Shown one piece after another: positions 7,749-16,280 of a DNA stretch of 37,480 nt. The first letter of the stretch is position 1, and each line of letters begins with the position of its first letter. The DNA comes from Stutzerimonas azotifigens (GTDB taxonomy: Bacteria > Pseudomonadota > Gammaproteobacteria > Pseudomonadales > Pseudomonadaceae), in the NCBI RefSeq assembly GCF_013522725.1, contig NZ_JAAMRF010000016.1:1-37480 (forward strand), given 5' to 3'. Both the position numbers and the translations under genes were made by a program. The notes under the pieces are model-generated. The model had not been told where the DNA came from. It made no database searches and was given only the letters and a program-made list of their open reading frames with translations.

Positions 7749-8690
7749 TTAGGCCATGAAGCGCTCAAACCAATCCAGCATTGGCTTAGGATTGTTCGGC
7801 AGGTAGTTGTATCCGTCGAAGCGCCGATGCGTGCCTTCGATCCAGATCAGTTCCTTCTTCTCAGCCGGAATGGCGTCGAAGATGGCCTGCACATCTGCCG
7901 GCATCGTCAACGTGTCCTCGCGTACTTGTAAGAGCAGGGTCGGGATATCAACCGCCGCCGCGTACTGCGGCATATCCATGTCCTTCAGGTCCATGCTGGT
8001 GACGCGGCGCAGTGCTTCAGCGACTTCGGGAAGAGCGTCAGGCATGCCCATGTGGCCCAGAATGGTTCGATAGAAAGAGCTCAGCGAGATAGGCTGTGGC
8101 GCGACGATTGCGCGAACCCCCTCGAAGTCGCCCGGGTGCTTCGTCATCCCCACCATCGTGGCGTTCATTCCACAGCATCGACTGAGAAGGCCAATCTTCA
8201 TGCCGCGCAGGTCGGATCTTGATCGAGCGTAACGTAGCGAACCGATCACATCGCGATACTCACGGATGCCGTTTCCGATAGCACCACCGCCGCCCGAGGC
8301 GCTATGTCCGAAGTTCCGCAGGTCGTACGCCAGGATGTTGTAGCCGGCATCGTGCAAATGCTTGTAGTCCGGCATGAAGTTGACTTCGATGTTATTGCCG
8401 CTTGCCGCCCATGCATCGCCATAGGGAGCGATGTGACCGGGAAAGCCATAACGATTTGCCCAAATCGGATGGTTGGCGATGATCAGCTTGTCGCTATCGC
8501 CGGGGATGAACCAACCGTCGAGCCGGACACCATCGATTGCAGGGAAGTAGATGTCCGAGTATTCCAGGCCATCGTCCGCCGGATTCCGCATGATGGGCGA
8601 TCGCAGGGGATTGACCATGGCCGAAACGAGCCCGGCGATCAGCTCGGCGCGAGACGGGGAAGCGTTCGAATGTTCGCTGAGCTGGCTCAT
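7749..8690 (-). CDS. Alpha/beta hydrolase with cysteine at the nucleophile elbow
   Basis: A 313-residue alpha/beta hydrolase; ATG 8690 follows GGAGG at good spacing. It has DGWFIPGDSDKLIIANHP near 58-75, YDLRNFGHSASGGGG near 122-136 and an elbow at IGLLSRCCGMNATM (167-179). Aligned to the usual GxSxG elbow, this puts Cys172 where Ser is expected. A DTL acid loop (Asp259) and GTHRR (His288) would complete a Cys-His-Asp triad. Dienelactone hydrolases also use Cys. It is divergent from a TetR gene with a perfect operator between them. The substrate is unknown; FrsA/YcjY-like esterases are the nearest architecture. Confidence 0.75.
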   Translation of the reverse strand: MSQLSEHSNASPSRAELIAGLVSAMVNPLRSPIMRNPADDGLEYSDIYFPAIDGVRLDGWFIPGDSDKLIIANHPIWANRYGFPGHIAPYGDAWAASGNNIEVNFMPDYKHLHDAGYNILAYDLRNFGHSASGGGGAIGNGIREYRDVIGSLRYARSRSDLRGMKIGLLSRCCGMNATMVGMTKHPGDFEGVRAIVAPQPISLSSFYRTILGHMGMPDALPEVAEALRRVTSMDLKDMDMPQYAAAVDIPTLLLQVREDTLTMPADVQAIFDAIPAEKKELIWIEGTHRRFDGYNYLPNNPKPMLDWFERFMA

Positions 8691-8801
8691 CTGTAAGTCC
8701 TCCAGGGTGTGTGAAATTGTCGGTAATCGGCGCTGCGAAAGGTGGATCGATGCATCGCCCACTTTTACCGCTTGCACCGCGCTTGGCCGGGGCAGTGCTA
8801 G

Positions 8802-8823
8802 AATATGAAGGATGCTTCATATT
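8802..8823. promoter_or_regulatory. Perfect inverted repeat, TetR operator
   Basis: AATATGAAG (8802-8810) and CTTCATATT (8815-8823) form a 9-bp perfect inverted repeat with a 4-bp centre. It lies 13 bases before the TetR start codon and about 110 bases before the divergent hydrolase start. This is the expected position for autoregulation and control of the divergent gene. Confidence 0.7.
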
Positions 8824-8836
8824 TGGTATTCGCATT

Positions 8837-9481
8837 ATGGCCAGAGCCGACCGTAACGCCCTGAACCCCAGAAAAACGCCCGCTCAAGGCCGGTCAAAGG
8901 TCACTGTCGATGCAATCTTCGAAGCAACTATTCAGGTTTTGCTCGCAGACGGACTGCAGCGCCTGACCACAACTCGCGTGGCGGAACGAGCAGGTGTGTC
9001 GGTGGGAACGCTGTATCAGTACTACCCGAACAAGCAGTCGCTACTCTTTGCGGTTCTCAAGCGACACCTTGAGCGCATAAGCCAGTCGATCGAAGGAGCC
9101 GCGCAGAGCTCACACAACAAACAGAAGGCGATCATGGTGCGTCAGGTCGTCAACGCATTTCTGTCAGCGAAGTTGGCCGATGTCGATGAAGCGAGAGCGC
9201 TGTATGCGGTAGCCAGCGAGCTGGACTCGCTGGATCTGGTGGTTGAGGCCGGCAATCGGTGCAATGCGGCCCTCGCCAGCATGTTGGCGACTGCGCCTGA
9301 TCAACGAATCAGCGATCCTGAAATGACTGCGCTCTATCTGTTTTCCGCAATGACCGGACCTACGCGGGCCATGCTGGAAGCTGGTGTTGATGCCGAGATC
9401 TTGGAAACGCTGGCCGGCCAACTTAAGCGACTATGTCTCGGTTACCTGGATCAAGTGGCAAAGGATTTAGCCCAGCTCTGA
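8837..9481 (+). CDS. TetR-family repressor
   Basis: A 214-residue TetR regulator; ATG 8837 (MARADRNALNPRKTPAQGRSK) is preferred over upstream starts that would run through the operator. The DNA-binding domain holds LTTTRVAERAGVSVGTLYQYYPNKQSLLFAV near residues 44-74, the classic TetR recognition helix. The C-terminal ligand domain is of normal length, with ELDSLDLVVEAGNRC near 130-144. It probably represses itself and the divergent alpha/beta hydrolase through the palindrome at 8802-8823. The inducer is unknown. Confidence 0.85.
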   Translation: MARADRNALNPRKTPAQGRSKVTVDAIFEATIQVLLADGLQRLTTTRVAERAGVSVGTLYQYYPNKQSLLFAVLKRHLERISQSIEGAAQSSHNKQKAIMVRQVVNAFLSAKLADVDEARALYAVASELDSLDLVVEAGNRCNAALASMLATAPDQRISDPEMTALYLFSAMTGPTRAMLEAGVDAEILETLAGQLKRLCLGYLDQVAKDLAQL

Positions 9482-9678
9482 CGGCGAGATGTATTGGCTA
9501 CATGCTTCCCGCGAGGTGCGCTTTCGACATGGCCTCGCTCAAGCGCGCCTGAGCCTCTGCGGCGCGCCTGGCAAAGACGCGCCACGGGAGGGCAACGGGA
9601 AGCTTCTTCGGAGGTCAGGGGCGTGGGTGCTTTATGTTTCGTGTAACTGAGGGATCGTTCGGTCGCGCGATCTCAGCG

Positions 9679-9939
9679 CTAGTATTCTCGTGACTGGTTG
9701 CACGGTTCCGGCGGGCGGCCGTCATTGTTCAAACGATTAAGCAACGCTTGTATTGCCGGAATGATCACAAACACCATCGCCAGCACGACGACCGGCACGA
9801 CCACAAGATGGCGCTGCCATATCGGCCAGTTCCCGGCCGCTCCCTGCATCAGATAACTTAGCGCTGTCACAAGTGGATAGACAGCCGCGAACACCAAGAG
9901 GCAGAAGATTGATTGGGTAACATGTCGCGAACGTAACAT
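9679..9939 (-). CDS. Small two-helix inner-membrane protein
   Basis: An 86-residue protein starting MLRSRHVTQSIFCLLVF after GGAG. The open frame extends further upstream, but that part overlaps the glutathione transferase gene in another frame. Two hydrophobic segments (about residues 10-32 and 44-66) are joined by a short polar loop with NWPIWQRH. Size and layout recall DUF2798-type membrane proteins, but I do not recognise it firmly. It starts 37 bases after the glutathione transferase stop and is probably in the same operon. Confidence 0.6.
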   Translation of the reverse strand: MLRSRHVTQSIFCLLVFAAVYPLVTALSYLMQGAAGNWPIWQRHLVVVPVVVLAMVFVIIPAIQALLNRLNNDGRPPEPCNQSREY

Positions 9940-9976
9940 GCGGGTCTCCGTGATTTCTGACAGGAAGCCAGCGTCG

Positions 9977-10588
9977 TTAGTAATCTGCACTCGGACGTGC
10001 CCGGAAGCGGTCGAACCAGGCGTTGAGACGCGGATGGAAATTTCCGAACGGCAGATCGAATCTCTCGCGTGCGGTCTGAAAAATCGTGAACGTCGTAAAG
10101 TCCGCGATCGTCGGTTCAGCACCGGCTAGGAAAGCGTTCTCCCCGATCTCCTTCTCCAACACATCGAGAAGTTCCGTGACATAGCGATGCGTGCGATCCG
10201 CCGTTTCCCGGGACGGAGCCGGCTCCTTTGCTGGGAAAGCATCGGTCCGGTTCCAGAGCCACAACTGACCGCGCGCAACCAGATCATTGCCAAGCCGTTC
10301 AAGTGACCGCACCCGCGCACGGGATAACGGGTCCGAACCGATCATCGGGTTCGCCGGATAGAGCTCCTCCAGATACTCGACAATCGCCGCTGACTCTGTG
10401 ATCGCAAGACCCGAATCGGTCACCAAAGTCGGGGCCCGACCAGCGGGGTTGATGTTCAGATAACTGGCGGAGCGGTGTTCGCCGCTCACATAATCGAGTT
10501 CGTAGCGCGGGACGTCGATCCCCTTTTCCGCCAGGTAAATGATGACGCGCCGAGGGTTTGTGCCCTTCCGAAATTGATACAGCAGCAT
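9977..10588 (-). CDS. Glutathione S-transferase
   Basis: A 203-residue GST starting MLLYQFRKGTNPRRVIIYLAEKG. I chose ATG 10588 over 10600 because GGTGGA precedes it. The thioredoxin-fold N-domain has NPAGRAPTLV (cis-Pro region) and the glutathione-binding ITESAAIVEYLEE. The helical C-domain has LAGAEPTIADFTTFTIFQTA with the conserved capping Asp. No catalytic Cys is obvious near residue 10, so a Ser or Thr enzyme is more likely. Divergent from an HxlR regulator, which fits induction by electrophiles. Confidence 0.82.
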   Translation of the reverse strand: MLLYQFRKGTNPRRVIIYLAEKGIDVPRYELDYVSGEHRSASYLNINPAGRAPTLVTDSGLAITESAAIVEYLEELYPANPMIGSDPLSRARVRSLERLGNDLVARGQLWLWNRTDAFPAKEPAPSRETADRTHRYVTELLDVLEKEIGENAFLAGAEPTIADFTTFTIFQTARERFDLPFGNFHPRLNAWFDRFRARPSADY

Positions 10589-10690
10589 TGTTCCACCCAT
10601 CTCGCAAGCTCGATGGTTACGAATCTATACTCTTGCGCAACCCCCCGGAAGACAGCACATTTTTGTACCTGGGGCACACGGAGGGTACTA

Positions 10691-11113
10691 ATGGTCAACA
10701 CACTCCATGGTCGGAACTACGAGCAAACGGAGCTGGGACCACGTCTGAAGCCCTGCGCTCCCCACGACGTGCTATCGCGAATGGGTGACAAGTGGACAAT
10801 TCTCACCCTCTTGCTCCTCGCTATCGCTCCTGGCCATCGGCTACGGTTTTCCGCCATCAAGAACGGAATTGAAGGCATCACGCAGCGTATGTTGACGGTG
10901 ACGCTCCGGCACTTGGAGAGGGATGGCTTTCTGGTCCGGCACTACTTTCCGGAAGTTCCACCGCGCGTTGAGTACGAGCTTACCGACATGGGTTCGAGCC
11001 TGCTGCCGGCCTTGGAAGGCTTCACTGGCTGGATAAGGGAGCACTGGCCCCTCATCGAAGAGGCACGCCGCACTTTCGATGAAGAACATCATCGCCGGGC
11101 TGGAGGGAAATAG
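10691..11113 (+). CDS. HxlR-family regulator
   Basis: A 140-residue HxlR-type winged-helix protein. GGAGGG lies six bases before ATG 10691. The family core appears as CAPHDVLSRMGDKWTILTLL (about residues 20-39), then FSAIKNGIEGITQRMLTVTL, LERDGFLVR and EVPPRVEYELTDMG. A single Cys at about residue 20 sits where several HxlR regulators (HypR/YodB type) carry a redox-sensing Cys. It is probably a repressor of the divergent GST and perhaps of a lost downstream MFS gene. Confidence 0.85.
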   Translation: MVNTLHGRNYEQTELGPRLKPCAPHDVLSRMGDKWTILTLLLLAIAPGHRLRFSAIKNGIEGITQRMLTVTLRHLERDGFLVRHYFPEVPPRVEYELTDMGSSLLPALEGFTGWIREHWPLIEEARRTFDEEHHRRAGGK

Positions 11114-11150
11114 TTCGAAGCCGTACGGCCGACAGCTTCCCGTAGCCGCT

Positions 11151-11333
11151 CGGATGCACCAGACCCTGATCGTCTCGCTGAGCGTGCTGATCGTCGTATT
11201 GCTGGCGTTCAACGTGTTGATGCGCTGGCCGCTGCCAGCGGCGGCCATCTTGGTCTGGGGTATCGCCAGCTTTGCCCTGGTACCGCCGTTGCAAATGCGT
11301 GTGATGGAAGCCGCCAAGGACTCCCCCAACCTG
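11151..11333 (+). pseudogene. Internal fragment of an MFS transporter
   Basis: The stretch from about MHQTLIVSLSVLIVVLLA to WGIASFALVPPLQMRV and MEAAKDSPNL matches a late portion of AraJ/YdhP-type drug exporters: TM helices followed by the conserved VPPLQMRV..A..APNLAS block. The match stops at PNL, where the conserved continuation (N-terminal to a NxGAFNLGNA-type helix) is replaced by unrelated sequence. No start region or other MFS helices are present. It is a remnant, perhaps of a gene once paired with the HxlR regulator. Confidence 0.65.
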
Positions 11334-11413
11334 CAGCAGCCTGCTTACCGCCGACGGATCGGTCAGTGCGGATCGATAGCGGTTGCCATGGCGGGCAGCT
11401 GGGATGAGGTGGT

Positions 11414-12337
11414 CTACGAGCCAGTTTCGATCGCTACCGAACCCTCCGCTTCTTCCTGGAACATCTGCTGCAGCAACACTGCGAAACGAGCCCCCAACGT
11501 GCTCTGTGGTCGGTTGTCAGGGCGTAGCAGGTAACTGGTGAAGCGCAGGTTGGCGGCGAAGGGGCGTATCCCGATTCCGGTATGGAGATAGTCCCGTGCC
11601 ACCAAGGGGCTGACGATGCTGACCCCCAGCCCGGCACCGACCATGCTGCAGATGGTGGCCGCATAGGGCGCCTCCAGGCTCAGCTTGCGCCTGTCGCCAT
11701 GTTGCTGGAAAAAGCGGTCGATACGCTGCCGCGTGCCGTCATCGTGAGCCAGCGAGACGAACTCCTCGCCGGCCAGGTCATCGACTCCGATCCGCTCGAG
11801 CAGGGCCAGACGATGATGATTCCTGGGGAAGATGCATACCCCTGCCAGGTCGCCGATCAGTTGCGCCTGTTCCCTGGGCGTGTCCTCCCCCACGAACGAC
11901 ACCAGGCCGAAGTCGCAGAACTGCGATGCGACCCAGCGCGCGATGGTGGTCGAGTCGCTGGTATGCAATGAAATCGCAACTTGCTTGTGATCCTGACGAA
12001 AGCGCTGGATCGCGCGGGGCAGCAACGTCAGCGACAAGGACGGCACGGCGGCGATGCGCATCTGCCCCGTGCCCAGCTGGCGAATGTGCTGAGCCGAGCG
12101 CTCGAGGTTGCGCAACCCGATAAAGGCCCTGTCGACCTCGTTGAAGAACGCCGTCCCCTCGTCGGTCGGCACGAGACGAGTGCCGATGCGCTCGAACAGG
12201 GCAAATCCGTTGAGCCGCTCCAGCTGTCCGATCAGCCGACTGATATTGGGCTGGCTGGTATGCAGCGCCTCCGCGGCAGAGGTCATGGAGCCCGATAGCA
12301 TGACTGCCCGGAAGGCCTCCACCTGTTTGAAGTTCAT
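11414..12337 (-). CDS. LysR-family regulator of the ABC/lyase operon
   Basis: A 307-residue LysR protein: MNFKQVEAFRAVMLSGSMTS, then AAEALHTSQPNISRLIGQLE as helix-turn-helix, and an effector domain from about residue 90. The sequence style (HTSQPNISRLIGQLE, RTLxPTDEG region) resembles the OccR/NocR side of the family, which senses amino-acid-derived opines. It faces the transporter operon across about 210 bp with an inverted repeat beside its own start codon. It probably activates the operon in response to the imported substrate. Its ligand is unknown. Confidence 0.83.
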   Translation of the reverse strand: MNFKQVEAFRAVMLSGSMTSAAEALHTSQPNISRLIGQLERLNGFALFERIGTRLVPTDEGTAFFNEVDRAFIGLRNLERSAQHIRQLGTGQMRIAAVPSLSLTLLPRAIQRFRQDHKQVAISLHTSDSTTIARWVASQFCDFGLVSFVGEDTPREQAQLIGDLAGVCIFPRNHHRLALLERIGVDDLAGEEFVSLAHDDGTRQRIDRFFQQHGDRRKLSLEAPYAATICSMVGAGLGVSIVSPLVARDYLHTGIGIRPFAANLRFTSYLLRPDNRPQSTLGARFAVLLQQMFQEEAEGSVAIETGS

Positions 12338-12344
12338 CGCACCC

Positions 12345-12363
12345 CCATATCATTTCCGTATGG
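12345..12363. promoter_or_regulatory. LysR-type operator CCATA-N9-TATGG
   Basis: CCATA (12345-12349) and TATGG (12359-12363) form an inverted repeat starting 8 bases upstream of the LysR start codon. It carries a T-N11-A type interval typical of LysR recognition sites. It is likely the autoregulatory/activation site for the divergent ABC/lyase operon. Confidence 0.5.
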
Positions 12364-12545
12364 ATTGCTAGCGTATTGTCATTTGTCAGTATGACCCGAT
12401 CCCTTTAAAACTGCAGCCAAGCGCTCGCCATCGTGATCGAAACCCACGGCGAGCCTTCTACTACAAGGTTTCGATACTCCTAACTGCCATGGTCATCCAC
12501 GAGCTCTCGCTCGCCCATTGCGATAACAACAAACAGGAGATACCC

Positions 12546-13385
12546 ATGCCATTCACCAAGATCCCGCTCGCCCTGATCACCGCCGCTTCGCTCGCGTTCG
12601 CCGCGAACACGATGGCCGCACAAAGCATGCCGCCCGTACCTTCGTCCATCAGCAAACAGGAGGTGCTGCGAGCAGGCGTGCGCTGTGATCAGCCGCCTTA
12701 CGGCTATCAGGACAACAACGGCGACTTCGCCGGGGTAGAAGTGGAAATGTCCCGTCTGATCGCCGAATGGGCGCTGGGCTCGCCCGACAAGGTGGCCTTC
12801 ACCTGTGTGACGGCGGAAAACCGCGTGCCCCAGTTGCTGGGCCGCAAGGTCGACATCCTGATCGCCACGCTGGGTGTCACCCCGGAGCGCCAGCGTGTAA
12901 TCGATTTCACTCAGCCCTACCGCTGGGGGGCCAGCGACGTGCTGGTTCGCAAGGACAGCGGCATCGAGAAGATCGCCGACCTCAAGGGCAAGACCCTGGC
13001 GACGCTCAAGGGCTCCGTGCAGGCCAAGTGGTTCGAAGAAAACATGCCCGAGGTAAAGACCTTGCGCCTCAATAGTGCCGCCGACGCCTTGCAGAGCTTC
13101 CGCCAGGGCCGCGCCGACGCCTATACCCACGATGCCGCGACGCTGGTGGTGGTCACCTCCAATGACCAATCGCTTCGCCTGGTCGAGGAGCCCTTTCAGA
13201 TCTCCGATGCAGCCATCGGCGTGCGCAAGGGCGAGGATGAATGGCGTACCTACCTGTCCGCCGCAGTGGTGCGCATGCACGAGGAGAAACGCTTCCGCCC
13301 CTGGATCGAGCAATTCGTGCCCGAAGCCACCCGCCCCTATTACCTGAGTGTGTTCGAGCAGCCCAAGCCCGAAGAATCCCACTGA
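12546..13385 (+). CDS. Periplasmic amino-acid-type ABC binding protein
   Basis: A 279-residue family 3 solute-binding protein (HisJ/GlnH type). ATG 12546 follows CAGGAG. A Sec signal peptide (MPFTKIPLALITAASLAFAA, cleavage after about residue 26) leads to the domain with VRCDQPPYGYQDNNGDFAGVE, RKVDILIATLGVTPERQRVI and DFTQPYRWGASDVLVRKDSG. These are the binding-loop motifs of polar amino-acid receptors. It is the first gene of a six-gene operon, so it should set the transport specificity. Confidence 0.88.
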   Translation: MPFTKIPLALITAASLAFAANTMAAQSMPPVPSSISKQEVLRAGVRCDQPPYGYQDNNGDFAGVEVEMSRLIAEWALGSPDKVAFTCVTAENRVPQLLGRKVDILIATLGVTPERQRVIDFTQPYRWGASDVLVRKDSGIEKIADLKGKTLATLKGSVQAKWFEENMPEVKTLRLNSAADALQSFRQGRADAYTHDAATLVVVTSNDQSLRLVEEPFQISDAAIGVRKGEDEWRTYLSAAVVRMHEEKRFRPWIEQFVPEATRPYYLSVFEQPKPEESH

Positions 13386-13400
13386 TCGGCGGCCTCCTCC

Positions 13401-14063
13401 ATGAGTTTCGATTTCGACTACCTGCTCATGCAGTGGCCGGCCCTGCTCGATGGGTTATGGATGACCCTGCAGGTTTCCGCGCTGAGCATCGTGCTGTCCC
13501 TGCTGATCGGCGTGTTGGGCGCGGGTATCCGGCTATTCAAGGTACCCGTGCTGTCGCAACTGGTCGCCCTCTATGTCGAGCTGATCCGCAACACACCGAT
13601 CCTGGTGCAACTGTTCTTCATCTTCTACGGCCTGCCTGCGGTCGGCATGAAGCTGTCGTTGTACTGGTCCGGCGTGTTGTGCCTGTCGCTCTGGGCGGGC
13701 GCCTATCAGATAGAGAACCTGCGCGGCGGCCTGGCGACCATCGACAAGGGGCTGCGTGAAGCCGGCATGGCGCTGAATCTGCAGTCGCGGCAGTTCTTCC
13801 GCCTGATCGCGATCCCCATCGCCTTTCGCATCAGCCTGCCGGCCATGCTCAACACGGCCATCTCGCTGCTGAAGAACTCGGCCTACCTGCAAACCATCGG
13901 CCTGGCCGAGCTGACGTTCGTCGCGGTGGATCGCATCGCCACGGATTTCCGCGCCATCGAGATGTTCGCTGCCATTTGCGTGATCTACCTCGCCCTGGTG
14001 GCGGTTCTGGCGCTGATCGCCGGGCGCCTGGAAGCGCGCCTGCAACGTCCTTTTCAACAATGA
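13401..14063 (+). CDS. Polar amino-acid ABC transporter permease 1
   Basis: A 220-residue HisM/HisQ-family permease with about five transmembrane helices. It has VELIRNTPILVQLFFIFYGLPA near residues 53-74 and the EAA loop EAGMALNLQSRQFFRLIAIP near 120-139, which contacts the ATPase. It starts 15 bases after the binding-protein stop. It should form the membrane channel together with the next permease. Confidence 0.88.
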   Translation: MSFDFDYLLMQWPALLDGLWMTLQVSALSIVLSLLIGVLGAGIRLFKVPVLSQLVALYVELIRNTPILVQLFFIFYGLPAVGMKLSLYWSGVLCLSLWAGAYQIENLRGGLATIDKGLREAGMALNLQSRQFFRLIAIPIAFRISLPAMLNTAISLLKNSAYLQTIGLAELTFVAVDRIATDFRAIEMFAAICVIYLALVAVLALIAGRLEARLQRPFQQ

Positions 14064-14070
14064 GGTGGTC

Positions 14071-14757
14071 ATGGAGTTCGTGATCGAGAATTGGGGGTTC
14101 ATCTCCAAGGGCCTGCTCATGACGCTGAAACTGGCGTTGGTGATCCTGCTGTTCACCACCGTCATTTCGGTGTTGCTCGGCACCTTGGCGACCCTGCAGA
14201 ACCGTCCGCTGCGCTGGCTGATCCACGGTTACGTCGAGCTGTTTCGCTCGATCCCGCTGATCGTCAACGTGTTCTTCATCTTCTTCGGTGCTCCGCTGCT
14301 GGGTATCGATCTGAGCCCGTTCGCCGCGGTCACCCTCGGCCTGACCCTGTGGGGCAGCGCCAACGGTATCGAAATCGTTCGCGGCGGCCTGCTCTCGGTA
14401 CCCCGCCACCAATGGAAAAGCGCCTGGGCGCTGGGCCTGCGGCCCTGGCACATCTATTTCCACATCGTCGCGCCGCAGTCACTCAAGGCGATTCTGCCCG
14501 CCTACACGGGCCTGCTGACGCTGCTGGTCCAGGCCACCTCGCTGGGCGCCCTGGTCGGCGTCGGCGAGTTCCTCAAGGTCGGCCAGATCATCGTCGAACG
14601 CAGCACCATGATGGGCGGCGAGAGCCCCGCCTTCACCGTCTACAGCGCGGTGCTGATCGTCTACTTCGTCATTTGCAGTGCGCTGACCTGGCTCAGTCGC
14701 TACCTCGAACGCCGCCTGGGTCGCTCCGCGTCCCGGATCACCCAACCTCAGCCCTGA
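14071..14757 (+). CDS. Polar amino-acid ABC transporter permease 2
   Basis: A 228-residue permease paralogous to the preceding one. It has VELFRSIPLIVNVFFIFFGA near residues 54-73 and an EAA-type loop KSAWALGLRPWHIYFHIVAP near 117-136. ATG 14071 follows TGAGGTG; the upstream stop at 14061-14063 overlaps this ribosome binding site, so the two permeases are translationally linked. An in-frame GTG at 14065 is a less likely start. Confidence 0.87.
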   Translation: MEFVIENWGFISKGLLMTLKLALVILLFTTVISVLLGTLATLQNRPLRWLIHGYVELFRSIPLIVNVFFIFFGAPLLGIDLSPFAAVTLGLTLWGSANGIEIVRGGLLSVPRHQWKSAWALGLRPWHIYFHIVAPQSLKAILPAYTGLLTLLVQATSLGALVGVGEFLKVGQIIVERSTMMGGESPAFTVYSAVLIVYFVICSALTWLSRYLERRLGRSASRITQPQP

Positions 14758-14777
14758 TGCGCAGAAGGCCTATTCCC

Positions 14778-16280
14778 ATGCTCGAATCCAAAGTCAGCCG
14801 TCGACTCAAGGAACCCACCGCAGCGCAAGTCTGCGAACTCATCTATACCCCACGCCTCGCTGGTTTCGCCGACGGGTTCGGCTATCTGGGCGACGTCAAT
14901 AAAGCGCATATCGTCATGCTCGCCGAGTGCAAGCTTATCGATCCGAAGGTAGCCGCCGCGTTGGCCAAGGGTGTGCTCGAGATGGAGCGGGTCGGCCCCC
15001 AGGCCGTGAACCTGGATCCGCTGCGCGAAGACGCCTATTTCAATTACGAAGCGCATCTGATCGAACAGGTTGGCACCGACATCGGCGGGCGGCTGCACAT
15101 CGGTCGCAGCCGCAACGATCTGCTGGCGACCCTCGATCGCCTGCGCGGACGCGATGTGCTGATGGACTTGCTCGATGCCCTTCACACGGTCCGCCAGAGC
15201 GCGCTGGACGGCGCTGCACAGCATGCCGAAGCAATCATGCCCGGCTACACCCACCTGCAGCCAGCCCAGCCGATCACCTATGGTTTCTATCTGTCCGGCG
15301 TGGCCCAGTCTCTGGAGCGAGACTGCAAGCGCCTGGCCGCGACGCTGGACAGCATGAACCAGAGCCCGATGGGTGCCGCGGCGTTTGCCGGCACCCCGTT
15401 CGCCATCGACCGCGCTCGTACTGCCCAATTGCTGGGCTTCGACGGTTTCCTGGAGAACACCCTGGATGCCGTCGGCTCTAGAGACTTCGCCCTGGAGAGC
15501 ATGGCGCAGATGACCCTGCTGGCGGTGTTCTGGAGCCGCGTGGCACAGGACCTGTTCGTCTGGTCGACCCATGAATTCGCACTGATCGAATTTCCGGACA
15601 GCGTCGCCGGCACGTCCAGCATCATGCCGCAGAAGAAAAACCCGGTGGTGCTCGAGTATCTCAAAGGGCGCACCGGCCAGGTGCTGGGCTCGCTGGTCGC
15701 CTCAGCCGTCAGCATCAAGGGCAGCAACTTCACCCATACCGGCGACGGCAACCGCGAAAGCATGCGCGGCTTCTGGGAATCGGCGCAGGAATGCCAGCAA
15801 TGCCTGACCCTGCTGGATCTGGTGCTACGCACCGCGTGCCCCAATCTGGAGGCGGGGCTGCGCAAGGCTACGGAAGATTTCTCCACCGCCACGGGTCTGG
15901 CCGATCTGATGGTCAGCTCGGCCAATCTGTCCTTCCGTGAAGCCCACCATGTGGTAGGGGCTGTGGTGCGCCAGGCGATGGACATCGGCCTGCCAGCCAA
16001 TCGTATCGACAACGCCATGGTCGAGCACGCCGCACAGGAACAGCTCGGGCGCTCCCTCGGCCTGGACGAGCAACAGGTTCGCCAAGCCCTGGATCCGATA
16101 ACCAACGTCAACTCGCGCCGTCTGCCAGGCGGCCCGGCGACCGGGGCAGTCCATCAGCAGGTCGACACGGCGCGCATTCGTCTGGAAAAGGAGCGCAGCG
16201 TCCACGCCAAGCGCCGTCAACGCCAGATCCAGGCCAAGCAAGCGCTGCAGGCTGCCACTGAAAGGCTCGCGCAGTCATGA
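14778..16280 (+). CDS. Argininosuccinate-lyase-superfamily C-N lyase (EDDS-lyase-like)
   Basis: A 500-residue fumarase/aspartase-superfamily protein, longer than typical ArgH (about 460). It has HIGRSRND (107-114), [12 protein letters not shown] (156-167) with the catalytic-acid/base region, and the family signature [12 protein letters not shown] (278-289) carrying the base Ser. The canonical HTGRSRNDQ of ArgH reads HIGRSRNDL here, so authentic argininosuccinate activity is doubtful. Family members such as EDDS lyase cleave N-substituted aspartates to fumarate and an amine. Position inside an ABC uptake operon supports a catabolic role. ATG 14778 is used; an ATG at 14757 overlapping the permease stop is possible. 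Cytoplasmic; the substrate is inferred only. Confidence 0.8.
   Translation: MLESKVSRRLKEPTAAQVCELIYTPRLAGFADGFGYLGDVNKAHIVMLAECKLIDPKVAAALAKGVLEMERVGPQAVNLDPLREDAYFNYEAHLIEQVGTDIGGRLHIGRSRNDLLATLDRLRGRDVLMDLLDALHTVRQSALDGAAQHAEAIMPGYTHLQPAQPITYGFYLSGVAQSLERDCKRLAATLDSMNQSPMGAAAFAGTPFAIDRARTAQLLGFDGFLENTLDAVGSRDFALESMAQMTLLAVFWSRVAQDLFVWSTHEFALIEFPDSVAGTSSIMPQKKNPVVLEYLKGRTGQVLGSLVASAVSIKGSNFTHTGDGNRESMRGFWESAQECQQCLTLLDLVLRTACPNLEAGLRKATEDFSTATGLADLMVSSANLSFREAHHVVGAVVRQAMDIGLPANRIDNAMVEHAAQEQLGRSLGLDEQQVRQALDPITNVNSRRLPGGPATGAVHQQVDTARIRLEKERSVHAKRRQRQIQAKQALQAATERLAQS

Noticed and set aside
12480..13382. 300-residue minus-strand open frame over the binding-protein gene
   Set aside because: Gly/Ala/His-rich residues with no domain; the plus-strand frame has a clear signal peptide and family 3 binding-protein motifs.
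14091..14777. Open frame joined to the lyase frame, suggesting a permease-lyase fusion
   Set aside because: The upstream part overlaps permease 2 in another frame, gives low-complexity Arg/Pro-rich residues, and a proper start with the family N-terminus exists at 14778.
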